A DNA stretch of 64,000 bases from Saccharospirillum sp040881935 (GTDB lineage: Bacteria > Pseudomonadota > Gammaproteobacteria > Pseudomonadales > Natronospirillaceae): contig NZ_JBBECH010000051.1 in assembly GCF_040881935.1 (NCBI RefSeq), positions 1 to 64,000 of the forward strand. Direction: 5' to 3'. Positions 33,573 to 43,010 of the stretch are shown in pieces. Below the pieces are notes generated by a model, which did no database searches, was not told where the DNA came from, and worked only from the letters and a program-made list of their open reading frames with translations. Numbering within the stretch: position 1 is the first letter of the stretch; each line of letters begins with the position of its first letter. The position numbers were made by a program, and so were the translations under genes.

Positions 33573-34280
33573 TCACCCTGCAACCGGGTTGGTGTGGCGT
33601 TTGGAGGCTTGGGTCTGTGCCGCCGGTACGCTCAGCTGCACACCATACTCCTGACTGGCATCCACCAGCCAGCGCCAGGCGTAGTCGGCAAAACTGCGGC
33701 GTATCACCAGCTCCCAGTCGTTCTCGGCCAGGCGTCGAACTGTCGCCTGGGATTTGGCGAACACGGTGGTGACGACCTTGCCGACCGGGAAGTTGCGATC
33801 GTGCACGTCGTAGGGACAGCTTTTCATCAGCACCGCGCGAGCCTCAGCGCCGGCCAGGCGCACCAGGGTCTGACCACCACTGACGTTGATCACCGAGTAG
33901 TGACCGCTGAGGTGCTCGCGCAGGGTCAGTTCCATGTTGAAGGCCTGGTCACCGGGGCCCACCAGCAACCATTCGTCGGGGCTGATCCAGCTCAGCGACC
34001 ATTGCTCGTTGTGAACGCTGTGCAGAGCCCCCGGCAGCGCCAGCCCGGTGGCCGCTTCGATGCCCTGGCGAAAGTCGGTGTTGTCGGCATCGCCTCTGAG
34101 CGCCAAATGCGCTTTCAGTGCGTCTTCCCACAGGTGGACGCCGGGGTTTGGCTGGTCCGTTTGGTTTGGCTTCTTGATGACATGATGCAGCGGACTGCGC
34201 GCGGGAACATCGGCAGAGGGAATCTGATCCATGATGGCTATTCCGCTGGCACTGGCCTGTTCGTTCATGACTTCAGACAT
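33573..34280 (-). CDS. soxG: Sarcosine oxidase subunit gamma
   Basis: A 235-residue gamma subunit of heterotetrameric sarcosine oxidase. LALPGALHSVHNEQWSLSWI, SPDEWLLVGPGDQ and YSVINVSGGQTLVRLAGAEA are family blocks; the fold resembles a folate-binding GcvT module. It has an N-terminal extension of about 45 residues. The start at MSEVMNEQ overlaps the soxA stop by eight bases; the longer frame to 34391 is inside soxA. Confidence 0.92.
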   Translation of the reverse strand: MSEVMNEQASASGIAIMDQIPSADVPARSPLHHVIKKPNQTDQPNPGVHLWEDALKAHLALRGDADNTDFRQGIEAATGLALPGALHSVHNEQWSLSWISPDEWLLVGPGDQAFNMELTLREHLSGHYSVINVSGGQTLVRLAGAEARAVLMKSCPYDVHDRNFPVGKVVTTVFAKSQATVRRLAENDWELVIRRSFADYAWRWLVDASQEYGVQLSVPAAQTQASKRHTNPVAG

Positions 34281-37200
34281 TTTGGCGTTCCCCTTTCGGA
34301 TCCAGGAAAATGGTGTTGCAGATCTCGGCTTCGATGACGCGGCCGTCGACCAGCGGGTAGTAGACGGTATCGCCGGTTCGCTTGTGGCCATTTTTGATCA
34401 CGCCCATGGCGATGGAGCGCCCCAGGTTAGCACTGTAGTAGCTGGAGGTGACATGCCCCAACATCTTCATCGGAATCGGCTGGTTCGGGTCGTCCACGGC
34501 CTGGGCACCTTCCGGTAACACCGCCCTGGGGTCTTTGGTTTTCAGACCGACCAACTGTTTGCGGTCTTCACGCATGCAGTCTTCGCGCTTCATGCCGCGC
34601 TTGCCGACAAAACTGAACGGCTTGTCTTCCTTCACCGCCCAACTCAGGCCCAGGTCGTAAGGGTGAACCGAGCCGTCGGTATCCTGACCGGCAATGATGA
34701 AGCCTTTCTCGGCGCGCAGAATGTGCATGGTTTCGGTGCCATAGGGCGTCAGGTTGTATTTTTCGCCGTGTTCAAACAGCTTTTCCCAGACGTGCAGGCC
34801 GTAATTCGCCTGAACGTTGATTTCGTAAGACAGCTCCCCGGTGAAGGAGATGCGGAACACCCGTGCCGGCACACCGGCGACGGTGCCCTGGCGGAAGTCC
34901 ATGAACTTGAAGCTGTCTTTATCCAGATCGATGTCGTCGGTCAGTTCGGCCAGCAATTTGCGCGCATTCGGTCCGCCAACGGTCATGGTAGCCCAGTGGT
35001 CGGTGACCGTATTGAAGTAGACCTCAAGCTCGGGCCACTCGGTCTGGTGGTAGAGCTCCAGCCATTCCAGTACCCCGGCCGCGCCACCGGTGGTGGTGGT
35101 CATCAGGAAGTGGTTTTCGCCTAGGCAGGAGGTAACGCCGTCGTCGAACACCATGCCGTCTTCCTTGCACATCAGGCCGTAGCGGCATTTGCCCACCGGC
35201 AGTTTGGCCCAGGCGTTGGTGTAGATGCGGCCGAGGAATTCGCGCGCGTCCTTGCCCTGAATGTCGATCTTGCCCAGTGTCGAGGCGTCCAGAATGCCCA
35301 CGCTTTCACGGGTGGCGACGCATTCACGATCCAGCGTCTGCTGCATGGTTTCGCCGGGCTGGGGGAAATACCAGGGGCGCTTCCACTGCCCGACGTCCTC
35401 GAATTTGGCGCCGCGTTTAACATGCCATTCGTGCATGGCGCTGTAGCGTTTCGGGTCGAACAGGTCGCGGCAGTGGCGCCCGGCAATGGCGCCGAAGGTT
35501 ACCGGCGTGTAGTTCGGCCGGAAAATGGTGGTGCCGGTTTCGGGAATGGTTTTGTTCATCGACTGGGCGGCGATGGCCATGCCGTTGATGTTACCCAGCT
35601 TGCCCTGGTCGGTGCCGAAGCCCATGGCGGTGTAGCGCTTCACGTGCTCGATCGACTCAAACCCTTCGCGGGTTGCCAGCTCGATGCCGGCGGCGGTGAC
35701 GTCGGTCTGGAAATCGACAAACTGCTTCGGTGCCCGGCTGGTGCGTTTTTCATGCGGTATGCTGAACAGGGCCATGGCATTGGTTTCAGGCAGGTCGTTA
35801 GCCTGAGGCACCGCCGCGGCTTCAGCCGCAAAGCCCGCCTTGGTAGCGGCTTCGGCGCCGCGTTGGGCTCCCTGAATCAGACAGTCGTTCAGGTTGAAGG
35901 TACCGGCCACGGCACCCGCGACCAGTTGCTTCTGCACGGTGTCACCTGGTACGAAACCGATAACATCATCGTTCCACACTGGCCGGCTGCCGGTGTGGCA
36001 AGACAGGTGCACCGCCGGGCTCCAGCCGCCGGAAGTGGCGATGGTGTCGCAACTGAGCGTCTTGCTGTTACCCGTGACACGGTCGCCTTGCTCGTTAAGG
36101 GGGGTCACCACGGCACCGTTTACCCGCTTGCTGCCTTGGGCTTCGATCACGCCCTGACCGTTTAGCAATCTAATGCCACGACGCCGGGCTTCATCCTGGT
36201 AGGCGCCGCTGACCGAGTGTCGGGTGTCGACGATGGCAACCACCTCCCGCCCGGCATCCTGCCAGTCGAACGCGGTGCGGTAGGCCTGATCGTTGGTGGT
36301 CATCACCACCAGGCGCCGACCCGGTACCACGGCGTATTGGTTGATGTAGGTGGAAACGGCCGAGGCCAGCATGCAGCCGGGCAGGTCGTTGTTGCCATAC
36401 ACCAGCGGACGTTCATGTGCGCCCGTGGCGAGCACCACCCATTTTGCCCGCACCCGATGCAGGCGCTGGCGCGAGGTATTGGCCGGTGCCTGGTCCGACA
36501 GATGGTCGGTGCGACGCTCGTGGATGGTCAGGAAGTTGTGGTCGTGATAGCCGTTGACGGTAGACCGGGGCAGCAGCAGAACGTGGTCGTAACCGGCCAG
36601 TTCCTCAAGTGTCGCACGGACCCAGTCGGTGGCGGGTTGACCATCGAGTTCGGACCGGGTGCCCAGTAGAGAGCCGCCCATATCAGCCTGTTCGTCGGCC
36701 AATATGACGCGCGCACCAGCGCGAGCCGCCGACAAGGCTGCCGCCAGACCGGAAGGGCCCGCACCGACGATCAGCACATCGGCATGCTGGTTCAGGTGAT
36801 CGTAAGTATCGGCATCCGCGACCTTGGGCGAGCGACCCAGACCGGCCGCTTTGCGGATGTACTTTTCATAGAATTCCCAGGCCGCCTGCGGAAACATGAA
36901 GGTCTTGTAGTAAAACCCGGGCGGCAACACGCGCCCGAAGACTTTGCTGAAGTTTGCCATCAGATCGAACTCCAGGCTCGGCCAGCCACTGGTAGGCTGG
37001 CTGACCAGGCCATCGAACAGTTCCTGCTGGGTGGCGCGCACATTGGGCACCTGGGTGGCTTCGGTCGCCCCCAGTTGCAAAATGGCGTTGGGCTCTTCCG
37101 CACCGGCCGCGACAATGCCGCGCGGCCGGGCGTATTTGAAACTGCGGCCGACGACATCGACACCATTAGCCAGCAATGCGGAAGCCAGGGTATCACCCCG

Positions 37201-37293
37201 GTAGCCCTGGTAGGTACGGCCGTTGAACTGAAAACTGACCGGCTGGGCGCGATCGATGCGGTCACCGGTGTTGAGACGGTTGGATTGTGTCAT
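34273..37293 (-). CDS. soxA: Sarcosine oxidase subunit alpha
   Basis: A 1006-residue alpha subunit, normal length. The N-terminal ferredoxin-like domain (VSFQFNGRTYQGYRGDTLAS) precedes a NAD/FAD domain with HADVLIVGAGPSGLAAALSA (about 170-190). The C-terminal 400 residues form a GcvT-like folate domain (GILDASTLGKIDIQGKDARE, RVFRISFTGELSYEINVQAN). The holoenzyme oxidises sarcosine to glycine, passing the methyl group to THF as methylene-THF. It overlaps soxD and soxG by a few bases. Confidence 0.97.
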   Translation of the reverse strand: MTQSNRLNTGDRIDRAQPVSFQFNGRTYQGYRGDTLASALLANGVDVVGRSFKYARPRGIVAAGAEEPNAILQLGATEATQVPNVRATQQELFDGLVSQPTSGWPSLEFDLMANFSKVFGRVLPPGFYYKTFMFPQAAWEFYEKYIRKAAGLGRSPKVADADTYDHLNQHADVLIVGAGPSGLAAALSAARAGARVILADEQADMGGSLLGTRSELDGQPATDWVRATLEELAGYDHVLLLPRSTVNGYHDHNFLTIHERRTDHLSDQAPANTSRQRLHRVRAKWVVLATGAHERPLVYGNNDLPGCMLASAVSTYINQYAVVPGRRLVVMTTNDQAYRTAFDWQDAGREVVAIVDTRHSVSGAYQDEARRRGIRLLNGQGVIEAQGSKRVNGAVVTPLNEQGDRVTGNSKTLSCDTIATSGGWSPAVHLSCHTGSRPVWNDDVIGFVPGDTVQKQLVAGAVAGTFNLNDCLIQGAQRGAEAATKAGFAAEAAAVPQANDLPETNAMALFSIPHEKRTSRAPKQFVDFQTDVTAAGIELATREGFESIEHVKRYTAMGFGTDQGKLGNINGMAIAAQSMNKTIPETGTTIFRPNYTPVTFGAIAGRHCRDLFDPKRYSAMHEWHVKRGAKFEDVGQWKRPWYFPQPGETMQQTLDRECVATRESVGILDASTLGKIDIQGKDAREFLGRIYTNAWAKLPVGKCRYGLMCKEDGMVFDDGVTSCLGENHFLMTTTTGGAAGVLEWLELYHQTEWPELEVYFNTVTDHWATMTVGGPNARKLLAELTDDIDLDKDSFKFMDFRQGTVAGVPARVFRISFTGELSYEINVQANYGLHVWEKLFEHGEKYNLTPYGTETMHILRAEKGFIIAGQDTDGSVHPYDLGLSWAVKEDKPFSFVGKRGMKREDCMREDRKQLVGLKTKDPRAVLPEGAQAVDDPNQPIPMKMLGHVTSSYYSANLGRSIAMGVIKNGHKRTGDTVYYPLVDGRVIEAEICNTIFLDPKGERQNV

Positions 37294-37622
37294 GACGTCG
37301 CCTCTGAAGACTGCCGGAAATTGGAGGTGTGAGCATCGGAGGGTTGAGTGACCTGCGGGGATTCACCCATCCGGTAGGTTTCCTTTATCTCGTAGGTCAG
37401 GGTGTCGCGCGTGACGTTGAAAAACTTGCGACAGCCAATAGCGTGTACCCACATCTCATGGTGCAGGCCGCGCGGATTTGAGCGGAAATAGAGGAAGTTC
37501 CCCCACTCCTCGTCGGTGCAGTCGTCCGGGTTTTCGGGGCGCGCAAGGTGTGCCTGACCCTTGGGGTGGAACTCCTCTTCTTCCCGGTGTTCGCCGCAAT
37601 AGGGGCAAAAAATGTAAAACAT
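37290..37622 (-). CDS. soxD: Sarcosine oxidase subunit delta
   Basis: A 110-residue zinc-binding subunit. FCPYCGEHREEEEFH supplies the first zinc ligands, and VHAIGCRKFFNVTRDT the remaining His/Cys. NFLYFRSNPRGLHHEMW is characteristic. It ends ATGA with the soxA start. Confidence 0.96.
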   Translation of the reverse strand: MFYIFCPYCGEHREEEEFHPKGQAHLARPENPDDCTDEEWGNFLYFRSNPRGLHHEMWVHAIGCRKFFNVTRDTLTYEIKETYRMGESPQVTQPSDAHTSNFRQSSEATS

Positions 37623-37637
37623 GATGCGTTACCTCGC

Positions 37638-38891
37638 TCAGTGCGCCACGCCAGCGGCGCCGTGTTCATCGACCAGAGCCCCGTTATGAAAGCGGAACAT
37701 GGAAAAGGGTTTGGCCAATTCGTTGGCCTCGCCCCTGGCCAGGGTGGCCGCAAAAACGTGACCGGACCCCGGCGTCGCCTTGAAACCGCCGGTACCCCAG
37801 CCGCAGTTGAAAAACAGGTTTTCAACCGGGGTATCGGAGATGATTGGGCAGGCATCCGGGCAGGTATCGACGATGCCGCCCCACTGGCGGTTCATCCGCA
37901 CCCGGCTGAACATCGGGAACATCTCGACGATGGCCTGAAGGGTGTGCTCGACGGTCGGGTAGGAGCCGCGCTGGCCGTAACCGTTGTAGCCGTCGATACC
38001 GGCGCCGATCACCAGATCGCCCTTGTCGGACTGGGAGATGTAGCCATGCACCTGGTTGGACATGACCACGGTATCCAGAATCGGCCGAATCGGTTCGGAG
38101 ACCAGCGCCTGCAACGGGTGTGATTCGATCGGCAACTGGAAACCGGCCATTTTGGCCAGCACACCGGAATTACCGGCCACCACGCAACCAATACGGTCAC
38201 CGTAGATGACGCCGTGCTGTTTGGTGCTGACACCGACGGCGGCACCGTCTTCAGTGATGATGTCGTCGACTTCGCATTGCTGCAGCAAATCCACGCCCAT
38301 GGCATCGGCGGCGCGGGCATAGCCCCAGGCCACCGCATCGTGACGGGCCACACCGGCACGGGGCTGCCAGGAGGCGCCCAGAATCGGGTAACGGGCGTTG
38401 GACGAGCAATCCAGAATCGGCACGATCTCCTGCACGCCCCGGGTGTCCAGCGCCTCGCTGTCGATGCCGTTCAGGCGGTTGGCGTTCACCCGGCGCTGGA
38501 TATCGCGCATGTCTTGGAGGGTGTGGCCCAGGTTCAGCACGCCGCGCTGGGAAAACATGACGTTGTAGTTCAGCTCCTGCGACATGCCTTCCCACAGCTT
38601 CATGGCGTGCTCGTACAACAGCGCCGCTTCATCCCAGAGATAATTGGAGCGCACGATGGTGGTGTTGCGCGCGGTATTACCGCCGCCCAGATAGCCCTTT
38701 TCGACCACCGCTACATTGGTGATGTTGTGCACCTTGGCCAGGTAAAAGGCCGTCGCCAGGCCGTGGCCGCCGCCACCGACGATGATGACATCGTACTTCT
38801 TTTTCGGTTTGGGATTGCGCCAGACCCGCTGCCAGTTCTCATGGTAGGTAAGGGCATGTTTCAGCAGTCCGAAACCGGAGTATTTCTGCAT
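37638..38891 (-). CDS. soxB: Sarcosine oxidase subunit beta
   Basis: A 417-residue catalytic subunit with covalent and noncovalent flavins. YDVIIVGGGGHGLATAFYLA (about 34-53) is the FAD motif, GGGNTARNTTIVRSNYLWDE holds the flavin-linked His region of this family, and GWGTGGFKATPGSG is the closing FAD loop. First gene of soxBDAG-purU. Upstream at 39045-39073 it shares a 29-bp site with glyA. Confidence 0.97.
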   Translation of the reverse strand: MQKYSGFGLLKHALTYHENWQRVWRNPKPKKKYDVIIVGGGGHGLATAFYLAKVHNITNVAVVEKGYLGGGNTARNTTIVRSNYLWDEAALLYEHAMKLWEGMSQELNYNVMFSQRGVLNLGHTLQDMRDIQRRVNANRLNGIDSEALDTRGVQEIVPILDCSSNARYPILGASWQPRAGVARHDAVAWGYARAADAMGVDLLQQCEVDDIITEDGAAVGVSTKQHGVIYGDRIGCVVAGNSGVLAKMAGFQLPIESHPLQALVSEPIRPILDTVVMSNQVHGYISQSDKGDLVIGAGIDGYNGYGQRGSYPTVEHTLQAIVEMFPMFSRVRMNRQWGGIVDTCPDACPIISDTPVENLFFNCGWGTGGFKATPGSGHVFAATLARGEANELAKPFSMFRFHNGALVDEHGAAGVAH

Positions 38892-39044
38892 GTTCGGGTC
38901 CTCTCAGGTGGTCATCGGTTAAGCGGATGCCAGGGATGAATCAGTGTTCGACGTATATAAATAGGTCCCACTATGCCCCGAGGCTGGGGTATGGGACAAG
39001 TTGCTAGGATGGTAGGCCCACGCCTCTGGTTACACCTGCTTAGC

Positions 39045-39073
39045 CACGACACCAGGGTGAAGATTTGCGACAG
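39045..39073. promoter_or_regulatory. Shared regulatory site upstream of soxB
   Basis: CACGACA-8-GAAGATTTGCGACAG matches the site before glyA (42343-42371) at 22 of 29 positions, including the block GATTTGCGACAG. Two half-sites with a variable middle, in the same orientation relative to their genes, suggest a common activator, probably the GlxA-type regulator encoded at 31357. Confidence 0.6.
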
Positions 39074-39147
39074 GGAGAAAACGTGGGATCAACATCGGCT
39101 GTTCATATCAGTGCTTGAGGTGGATGGTTCATGCTCCAAACACTTTT

Positions 39148-39331
39148 AACTCAAGTTTCAGAGTTCGCAACCAGCTAAGTGTCAGGTGCCGGGTAACCCT
39201 ATCTGGGGAAGTCTGAAGCATGGATGCTTCAGTCTAGGCCCCATGGATGGGTTCACGCCGACCCCAGATAGGGTTACCCGGTGCCTGACACGGACTCCTG
39301 GCACCAATGGGAAATTGAACTCCGAAGTTTG
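39148..39331. repeat. Large covarying hairpin element, copy B
   Basis: Outer ends AACTCAAGTTTCAGAGTTCG and TTGAACTCCGAAGTTTG. Arms 39179-39208 and 39262-39291 pair at 28 of 30 positions but differ in sequence from copy A. The core is AGTCTGAAGCATGGATGCTT, then CAGTCTAGGCCCCATGGATG and GGTTCACGCCGACC; the inner stem changed from CCGCAG/CTGCGG to CTGAAG/CTTCAG with pairing kept. It lies between sda and soxB. Confidence 0.9.
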
Positions 39332-39332
39332 T

Positions 39333-40715
39333 TTAGCACTCGATTACGTTGACTGCCAGGCCGCCGCGGGATGTCTCTTTGTATTTATCCAGCATGTCCC
39401 GGCCGGTATCGCGCATGGTGCGGATGACCTTGTCCAGAGACACGAAGTGCTCGCCATCGCCGCGCAGCGCCATGATGGCGGCGTTGATCGCCTTGACCGC
39501 GCCGACTGCGTTACGCTCGATACAGGGTACCTGTACCAGCCCGCCAATGGGATCGCAGGTTAGCCCGAGGTGATGTTCCATGCCAATTTCTGCCGCGTTC
39601 TCGACCTGCTCCGGAGTACCACCTGTTACCGCCGCCAGGCCAGCGGCCGCCATGGCACAGGCAGAGCCGACTTCACCCTGGCAACCGACTTCGGCACCGG
39701 AAATCGAGGCGTTTTCCTTGAACAGAATGCCAATGGCCGCCGCCGTTAGCAGAAAATTGATGATGCCGTCTTCGTTGGCATTGGGGCACCAGTTCCAGTA
39801 GTAGTGCAACACAGCCGGGATAATTCCCGCAGCGCCGTTGGTCGGGGCGGTGACCATACGGCCACCGGCGGCGTTTTCTTCATTCACCGCCAGTGCATAG
39901 AGATTGACCCAGTCCATGGCGCTCAGCGAGGGCGAGATCAGGTCTTGCCGGTTGATGTCCATTAACGAGGCGTGGAGCCTCGCCGCCCGCCGTTTAACCT
40001 TGAGACCGCCGGGCAGAATGCCCTCGTTGCTGATGCCGTTTTGCACGCACTCCTGCATCACCTGCCAGATGTGCAAGATGCCTTGCCGTACCTCGGCCTC
40101 GCTGCGCCAGACTTGCTCATTGGCCATCATCACGCCTGCAATCGACAGGCCGTGCGTCTTGCACTGAACCAGCAGATCGACGCCGCTTTTGAACGGATGG
40201 GGCAGGGGCGTCTTGTCTTCCACGATCCGGTCTGCACCCGCCGCTTTCTCGTCGACCACGAAACCGCCACCGACGGAGTAGTAAGTGCGCTGACGCACGG
40301 TTTCTCCCTCGGCATCGAAGGCGGTAAACATCATGCCGTTCGGGTGGTAGGGCAGTGATTCCTTGCGGTGATAAGTGAGGTCGGTCGCCTCAATGAAGGC
40401 GATGCGATGTTCCCCGTTTAAATTCAGTGCTTGCTGAGCGCGAATCTCCTCCATTCTGGGGATCAGAATGGCCGGGTCGATGGTATCCGGGCGGTGGCCT
40501 TCGAGCCCGAGCACCACTGCGGGGCCAGTGCCATGGCCCTTGCCGGTCGCACCCAATGAACCGTACAACTGAATGTCGATGCGAGCGACCTCGCCGAGCT
40601 GCCCGGCTTTTTTCAGACCCGATGCAAAGCGACGGGCCGCCTGCATCGGCCCTACCGTGTGGGAACTGGAGGGGCCAATACCGACTTTCAACATATCAAA
40701 CAGACTGATGGCCAC
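39333..40715 (-). CDS. L-serine ammonia-lyase (single-chain, iron-sulfur)
   Basis: A 460-residue L-serine dehydratase converting serine to pyruvate and ammonia. FDMLKVGIGPSSSHTVGPMQ is the beta-domain signature. Cluster cysteines are seen in GAEVGCQGEVGSACAM and LTCDPIGGLVQVPC. In this cluster it drains serine made from glycine by GlyA. Flanked on both sides by covarying hairpin elements, so it is likely its own transcription unit with a tightly bounded mRNA. Equivalent to sdaA/sdaB/tdcG paralogs; the paralog name cannot be fixed. Confidence 0.95.
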   Translation of the reverse strand: MAISLFDMLKVGIGPSSSHTVGPMQAARRFASGLKKAGQLGEVARIDIQLYGSLGATGKGHGTGPAVVLGLEGHRPDTIDPAILIPRMEEIRAQQALNLNGEHRIAFIEATDLTYHRKESLPYHPNGMMFTAFDAEGETVRQRTYYSVGGGFVVDEKAAGADRIVEDKTPLPHPFKSGVDLLVQCKTHGLSIAGVMMANEQVWRSEAEVRQGILHIWQVMQECVQNGISNEGILPGGLKVKRRAARLHASLMDINRQDLISPSLSAMDWVNLYALAVNEENAAGGRMVTAPTNGAAGIIPAVLHYYWNWCPNANEDGIINFLLTAAAIGILFKENASISGAEVGCQGEVGSACAMAAAGLAAVTGGTPEQVENAAEIGMEHHLGLTCDPIGGLVQVPCIERNAVGAVKAINAAIMALRGDGEHFVSLDKVIRTMRDTGRDMLDKYKETSRGGLAVNVIEC

Positions 40716-40760
40716 GGGTATTCTCTCTTAAAGTTTTTTGAGTTTTGAGCTGCGAACTCT

Positions 40761-40955
40761 TTACTCAAGTTTCGGAGTTCGCGGTTGGCAATGTTGCCAG
40801 TCGCCCGCACCGGCCACCAGGTAGGGCTATCGAGGGTCGGCGTAAACCCATCCATGGGGCCTGGACCGCAGCATCCTTGCTGCGGACCACCCTCGATAGC
40901 CCTACCTGGCATCCGGTGCTAATCCTTTGCCAGCGAACTCCAAAACTTGAGTTAA
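40761..40955. repeat. Large covarying hairpin element, copy C (inverted orientation)
   Basis: Outer ends TTACTCAAGTTTCGGAGTTC and GCGAACTCCAAAACTTGAGT pair well. Arms 40807-40836 and 40889-40919 are complementary at all but about three positions. The core is the reverse complement of copies A and B: GGTCGGCGTAAACCCATCCA, TGGGGCCTGGACCGCAGCAT, CCTTGCTGCGGACC. It lies between the sda 5' end and the glyA 3' end. Confidence 0.9.
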
Positions 40956-40973
40956 GAGCTCTCTGCTTGCACT

Positions 40974-42236
40974 TCACCCGTAAACCGGATAATCCCGGCA
41001 CAGCTGACTGACCTTGTCACGAACCTCACTGATGGCCGCACTGGCATCACCGGCTTGCAAGGCATCCAGAATATCGGCGATCCAACTGGCCAGTTCGCGG
41101 CATTCAGGCTCTTTCAAGCCACGAGTGGTAATCACCGGTGAGCCGATGCGCAGGCCCGAGGTTACAAAGGGCGATTGCGGGTCGTTCGGTACCGCGTTTT
41201 TGTTGACGGTGATGTGTGCTTCACCCAAGGCGGCATCTGCTTCTTTACCGGTCAGTCCCTGCTTGACCAGGCTGAGCAGAAACAGGTGGTTGTCGGTACC
41301 GCCGGAGACGATGTCGTAACCGCGTTCAATCAACACCCCGGCCATGGCCTGGGCGTTGCGAACAACCTGCTGCTGATAACTCTTGAACTCTGGCTCGGCG
41401 GCTTCCTTGAACGCAACGGCCTTGGCGGCGATGACGTGCATCAGCGGGCCACCCTGGCCGGCCGGGAATACCGCTGAATTGAACTTCTTTTCCAGGTCTG
41501 GCTGGCCTAACGAGAGAATCAGACCGCCACGCGGCCCGCGCAGGGTTTTGTGAGTGGTGGTGGTCACCACATGGGCGTGCGGCAGCGGGTTGGGGTAGAC
41601 GCCCGCAGCGACCAGACCGGCAACGTGTGCCATGTCGACCATCAGATAGGCACCGACCATATCGGCGATCTCGCGGAAACGCGCCCAGTCAACGACGCGG
41701 GAGTAGGCCGAGAAGCCGGCGACGATCATGCCCGGTTTGTGTTCTTTTGCCAGGGCTTCGACCTGGTCGTAATCAATCTCGCCTTTAGCCTCGTTCAAAC
41801 CGTATTGCACTGCGTGGTAAATCTTGCCGGAGAAGCTGACGTGGGCGCCGTGGGTCAGGTGACCACCATGGGCCAGGCTCATGCCCAGAACAGTGTCGCC
41901 TGGGTTTAGCAGCGCCATATACACTGCCGCGTTGGCCTGGGAGCCGGAATGCGGCTGAACATTGGCGTAGTCGGCACCGAACAATGCCTTGGCCCGGTCG
42001 ATGGCCAGTTGCTCAACCCGGTCGACGTGTTCGCAACCGCCGTAGTAGCGCTTGCCCGGGTAACCTTCGGCGTACTTGTTGGTCAGGCAGGAGCCCTGGG
42101 CTTCCATCACCGCGGGGCTGGTGTAGTTTTCGGAGGCAATCAGCTCCAAATGGTCTTCCTGGCGAACGGCTTCGTCCTGCATGGCCGCCCAGAGGGTTTC
42201 GTCGTAAGAGGACAGTGTTTTGGTTTTGCTGAACAT
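40974..42236 (-). CDS. glyA: Serine hydroxymethyltransferase
   Basis: A 420-residue PLP enzyme joining glycine and methylene-THF to serine. SENYTSPAVMEAQGSCLTNK and the PLP-lysine segment VVTTTTHKTLRGPRGG are diagnostic. Start at MFSKTKTLSS (42236); the frame continues to 42350 through the leader. Next to sda and soxBDAG, this is the catabolic copy: it recovers the one-carbon unit from sarcosine as serine. It shares an upstream site with soxB. Confidence 0.97.
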   Translation of the reverse strand: MFSKTKTLSSYDETLWAAMQDEAVRQEDHLELIASENYTSPAVMEAQGSCLTNKYAEGYPGKRYYGGCEHVDRVEQLAIDRAKALFGADYANVQPHSGSQANAAVYMALLNPGDTVLGMSLAHGGHLTHGAHVSFSGKIYHAVQYGLNEAKGEIDYDQVEALAKEHKPGMIVAGFSAYSRVVDWARFREIADMVGAYLMVDMAHVAGLVAAGVYPNPLPHAHVVTTTTHKTLRGPRGGLILSLGQPDLEKKFNSAVFPAGQGGPLMHVIAAKAVAFKEAAEPEFKSYQQQVVRNAQAMAGVLIERGYDIVSGGTDNHLFLLSLVKQGLTGKEADAALGEAHITVNKNAVPNDPQSPFVTSGLRIGSPVITTRGLKEPECRELASWIADILDALQAGDASAAISEVRDKVSQLCRDYPVYG

Positions 42237-42342
42237 GGCTGCGATTCCCGGGTAGTGAAAACAAACCTGACGAACCAGGCATGGGTTATTAAAAGGGGTA
42301 ACAGCGATGGTAAGCCCGTTGACGACAGTTGATCTGCTCGGG

Positions 42343-42371
42343 CACGACATGGGATCGAGGATTTGCGACAG
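42343..42371. promoter_or_regulatory. Shared regulatory site upstream of glyA
   Basis: CACGACA-8-GAGGATTTGCGACAG, 22 of 29 identical to the soxB site at 39045-39073. It sits 107-135 bp before the glyA start. Confidence 0.6.
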
Positions 42372-42493
42372 GCCTGTGATGTTGTCTAAGCATCCCGGGA
42401 TGCACCCGAATTGCTCGCTGATCAGAGGGGTGTTTGTAGTGTGCCTGGACCACTCAATGCTCCGAGTAGCCCGGTATCATGGAAGTCAGCCGA

Positions 42494-42886
42494 TCAGTTG
42501 GTCGATGCGAGCCAGGCTTTCATCGGCTCCCAGTACATTTTATGCCAGCCACCTTCCAGGTGGTCACCGGCACCTTCTGGAAAGGCGGTATGAGTAAGGC
42601 GCAGTTGGGTGCCACCCTCGTGCGGTGTCAGTTCGAAGGTCACCAGTGAGTAGTGGCCGCTGGCCCAGTCGGCGCCCCGCCAGGCCTGGACGATGAGCTG
42701 GTTCTCTACCAATTCGATGTTGCGGCCTTCCACGCCACCGCCATACAGGTTGAAAGCGGAGCCTTCGGTTGGTTCTATGGTGGCCGGTGCCTTGGTAAAG
42801 GCACTGTGTTGGTCGGCATTCAGGTAAGCGTTGTAAAGCGTCGCGGGGTCGGTGTTGAAGACGATGTCTTGTTGTAACGCGGTCAT
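42494..42886 (-). CDS. SRPBCC (AHSA1-like) domain protein
   Basis: A 130-residue START/SRPBCC-fold protein. IVFNTDPATLYNAYLNADQH is the N-terminal strand-helix, AWRGADWASGHYSLVTFELT carries the AHSA1 W..G.YS.V pattern, and GWHKMYWEPMKAWL is the long C-terminal helix. Divergent from an ArsR gene that is followed by another SRPBCC gene; such pairs are usually one regulon. The ligand is unknown. Confidence 0.88.
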   Translation of the reverse strand: MTALQQDIVFNTDPATLYNAYLNADQHSAFTKAPATIEPTEGSAFNLYGGGVEGRNIELVENQLIVQAWRGADWASGHYSLVTFELTPHEGGTQLRLTHTAFPEGAGDHLEGGWHKMYWEPMKAWLASTN

Positions 42887-42937
42887 GGCCGGGCTCCTTC
42901 TGGATCGGTCGGGGGTTCGTTATTTTGCTAAACCATT

Positions 42938-43002
42938 TGGTTTAGTAAGTGAATGTTAATCCAGATGGTTAACTATTGCAATGCTAAACTAAATGGTTAA
43001 CA
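42938..43002. promoter_or_regulatory. Cluster of three ArsR-type operator palindromes
   Basis: TAAACCATTTGGTTTA at 42938-42953 is nearly perfect. TTAATCCAGATGGTTAA (42956-42972) and CTAAACTAAATGGTTAA (42986-43002) repeat the AACCAT/ATGGTT theme. They fill the divergent promoter region and would let ArsR control both directions. Confidence 0.7.
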
Positions 43003-43010
43003 ATTCTCGC

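Noticed and set aside
33525..34337. A 270-codon plus-strand frame opposite soxG
   Set aside because: Antisense shadow of a well-supported sarcosine oxidase subunit.
42237..42493. Glycine riboswitch considered upstream of glyA
   Set aside because: The leader lacks the conserved glycine aptamer strings, and a motif shared with soxB fits a protein-binding site better.
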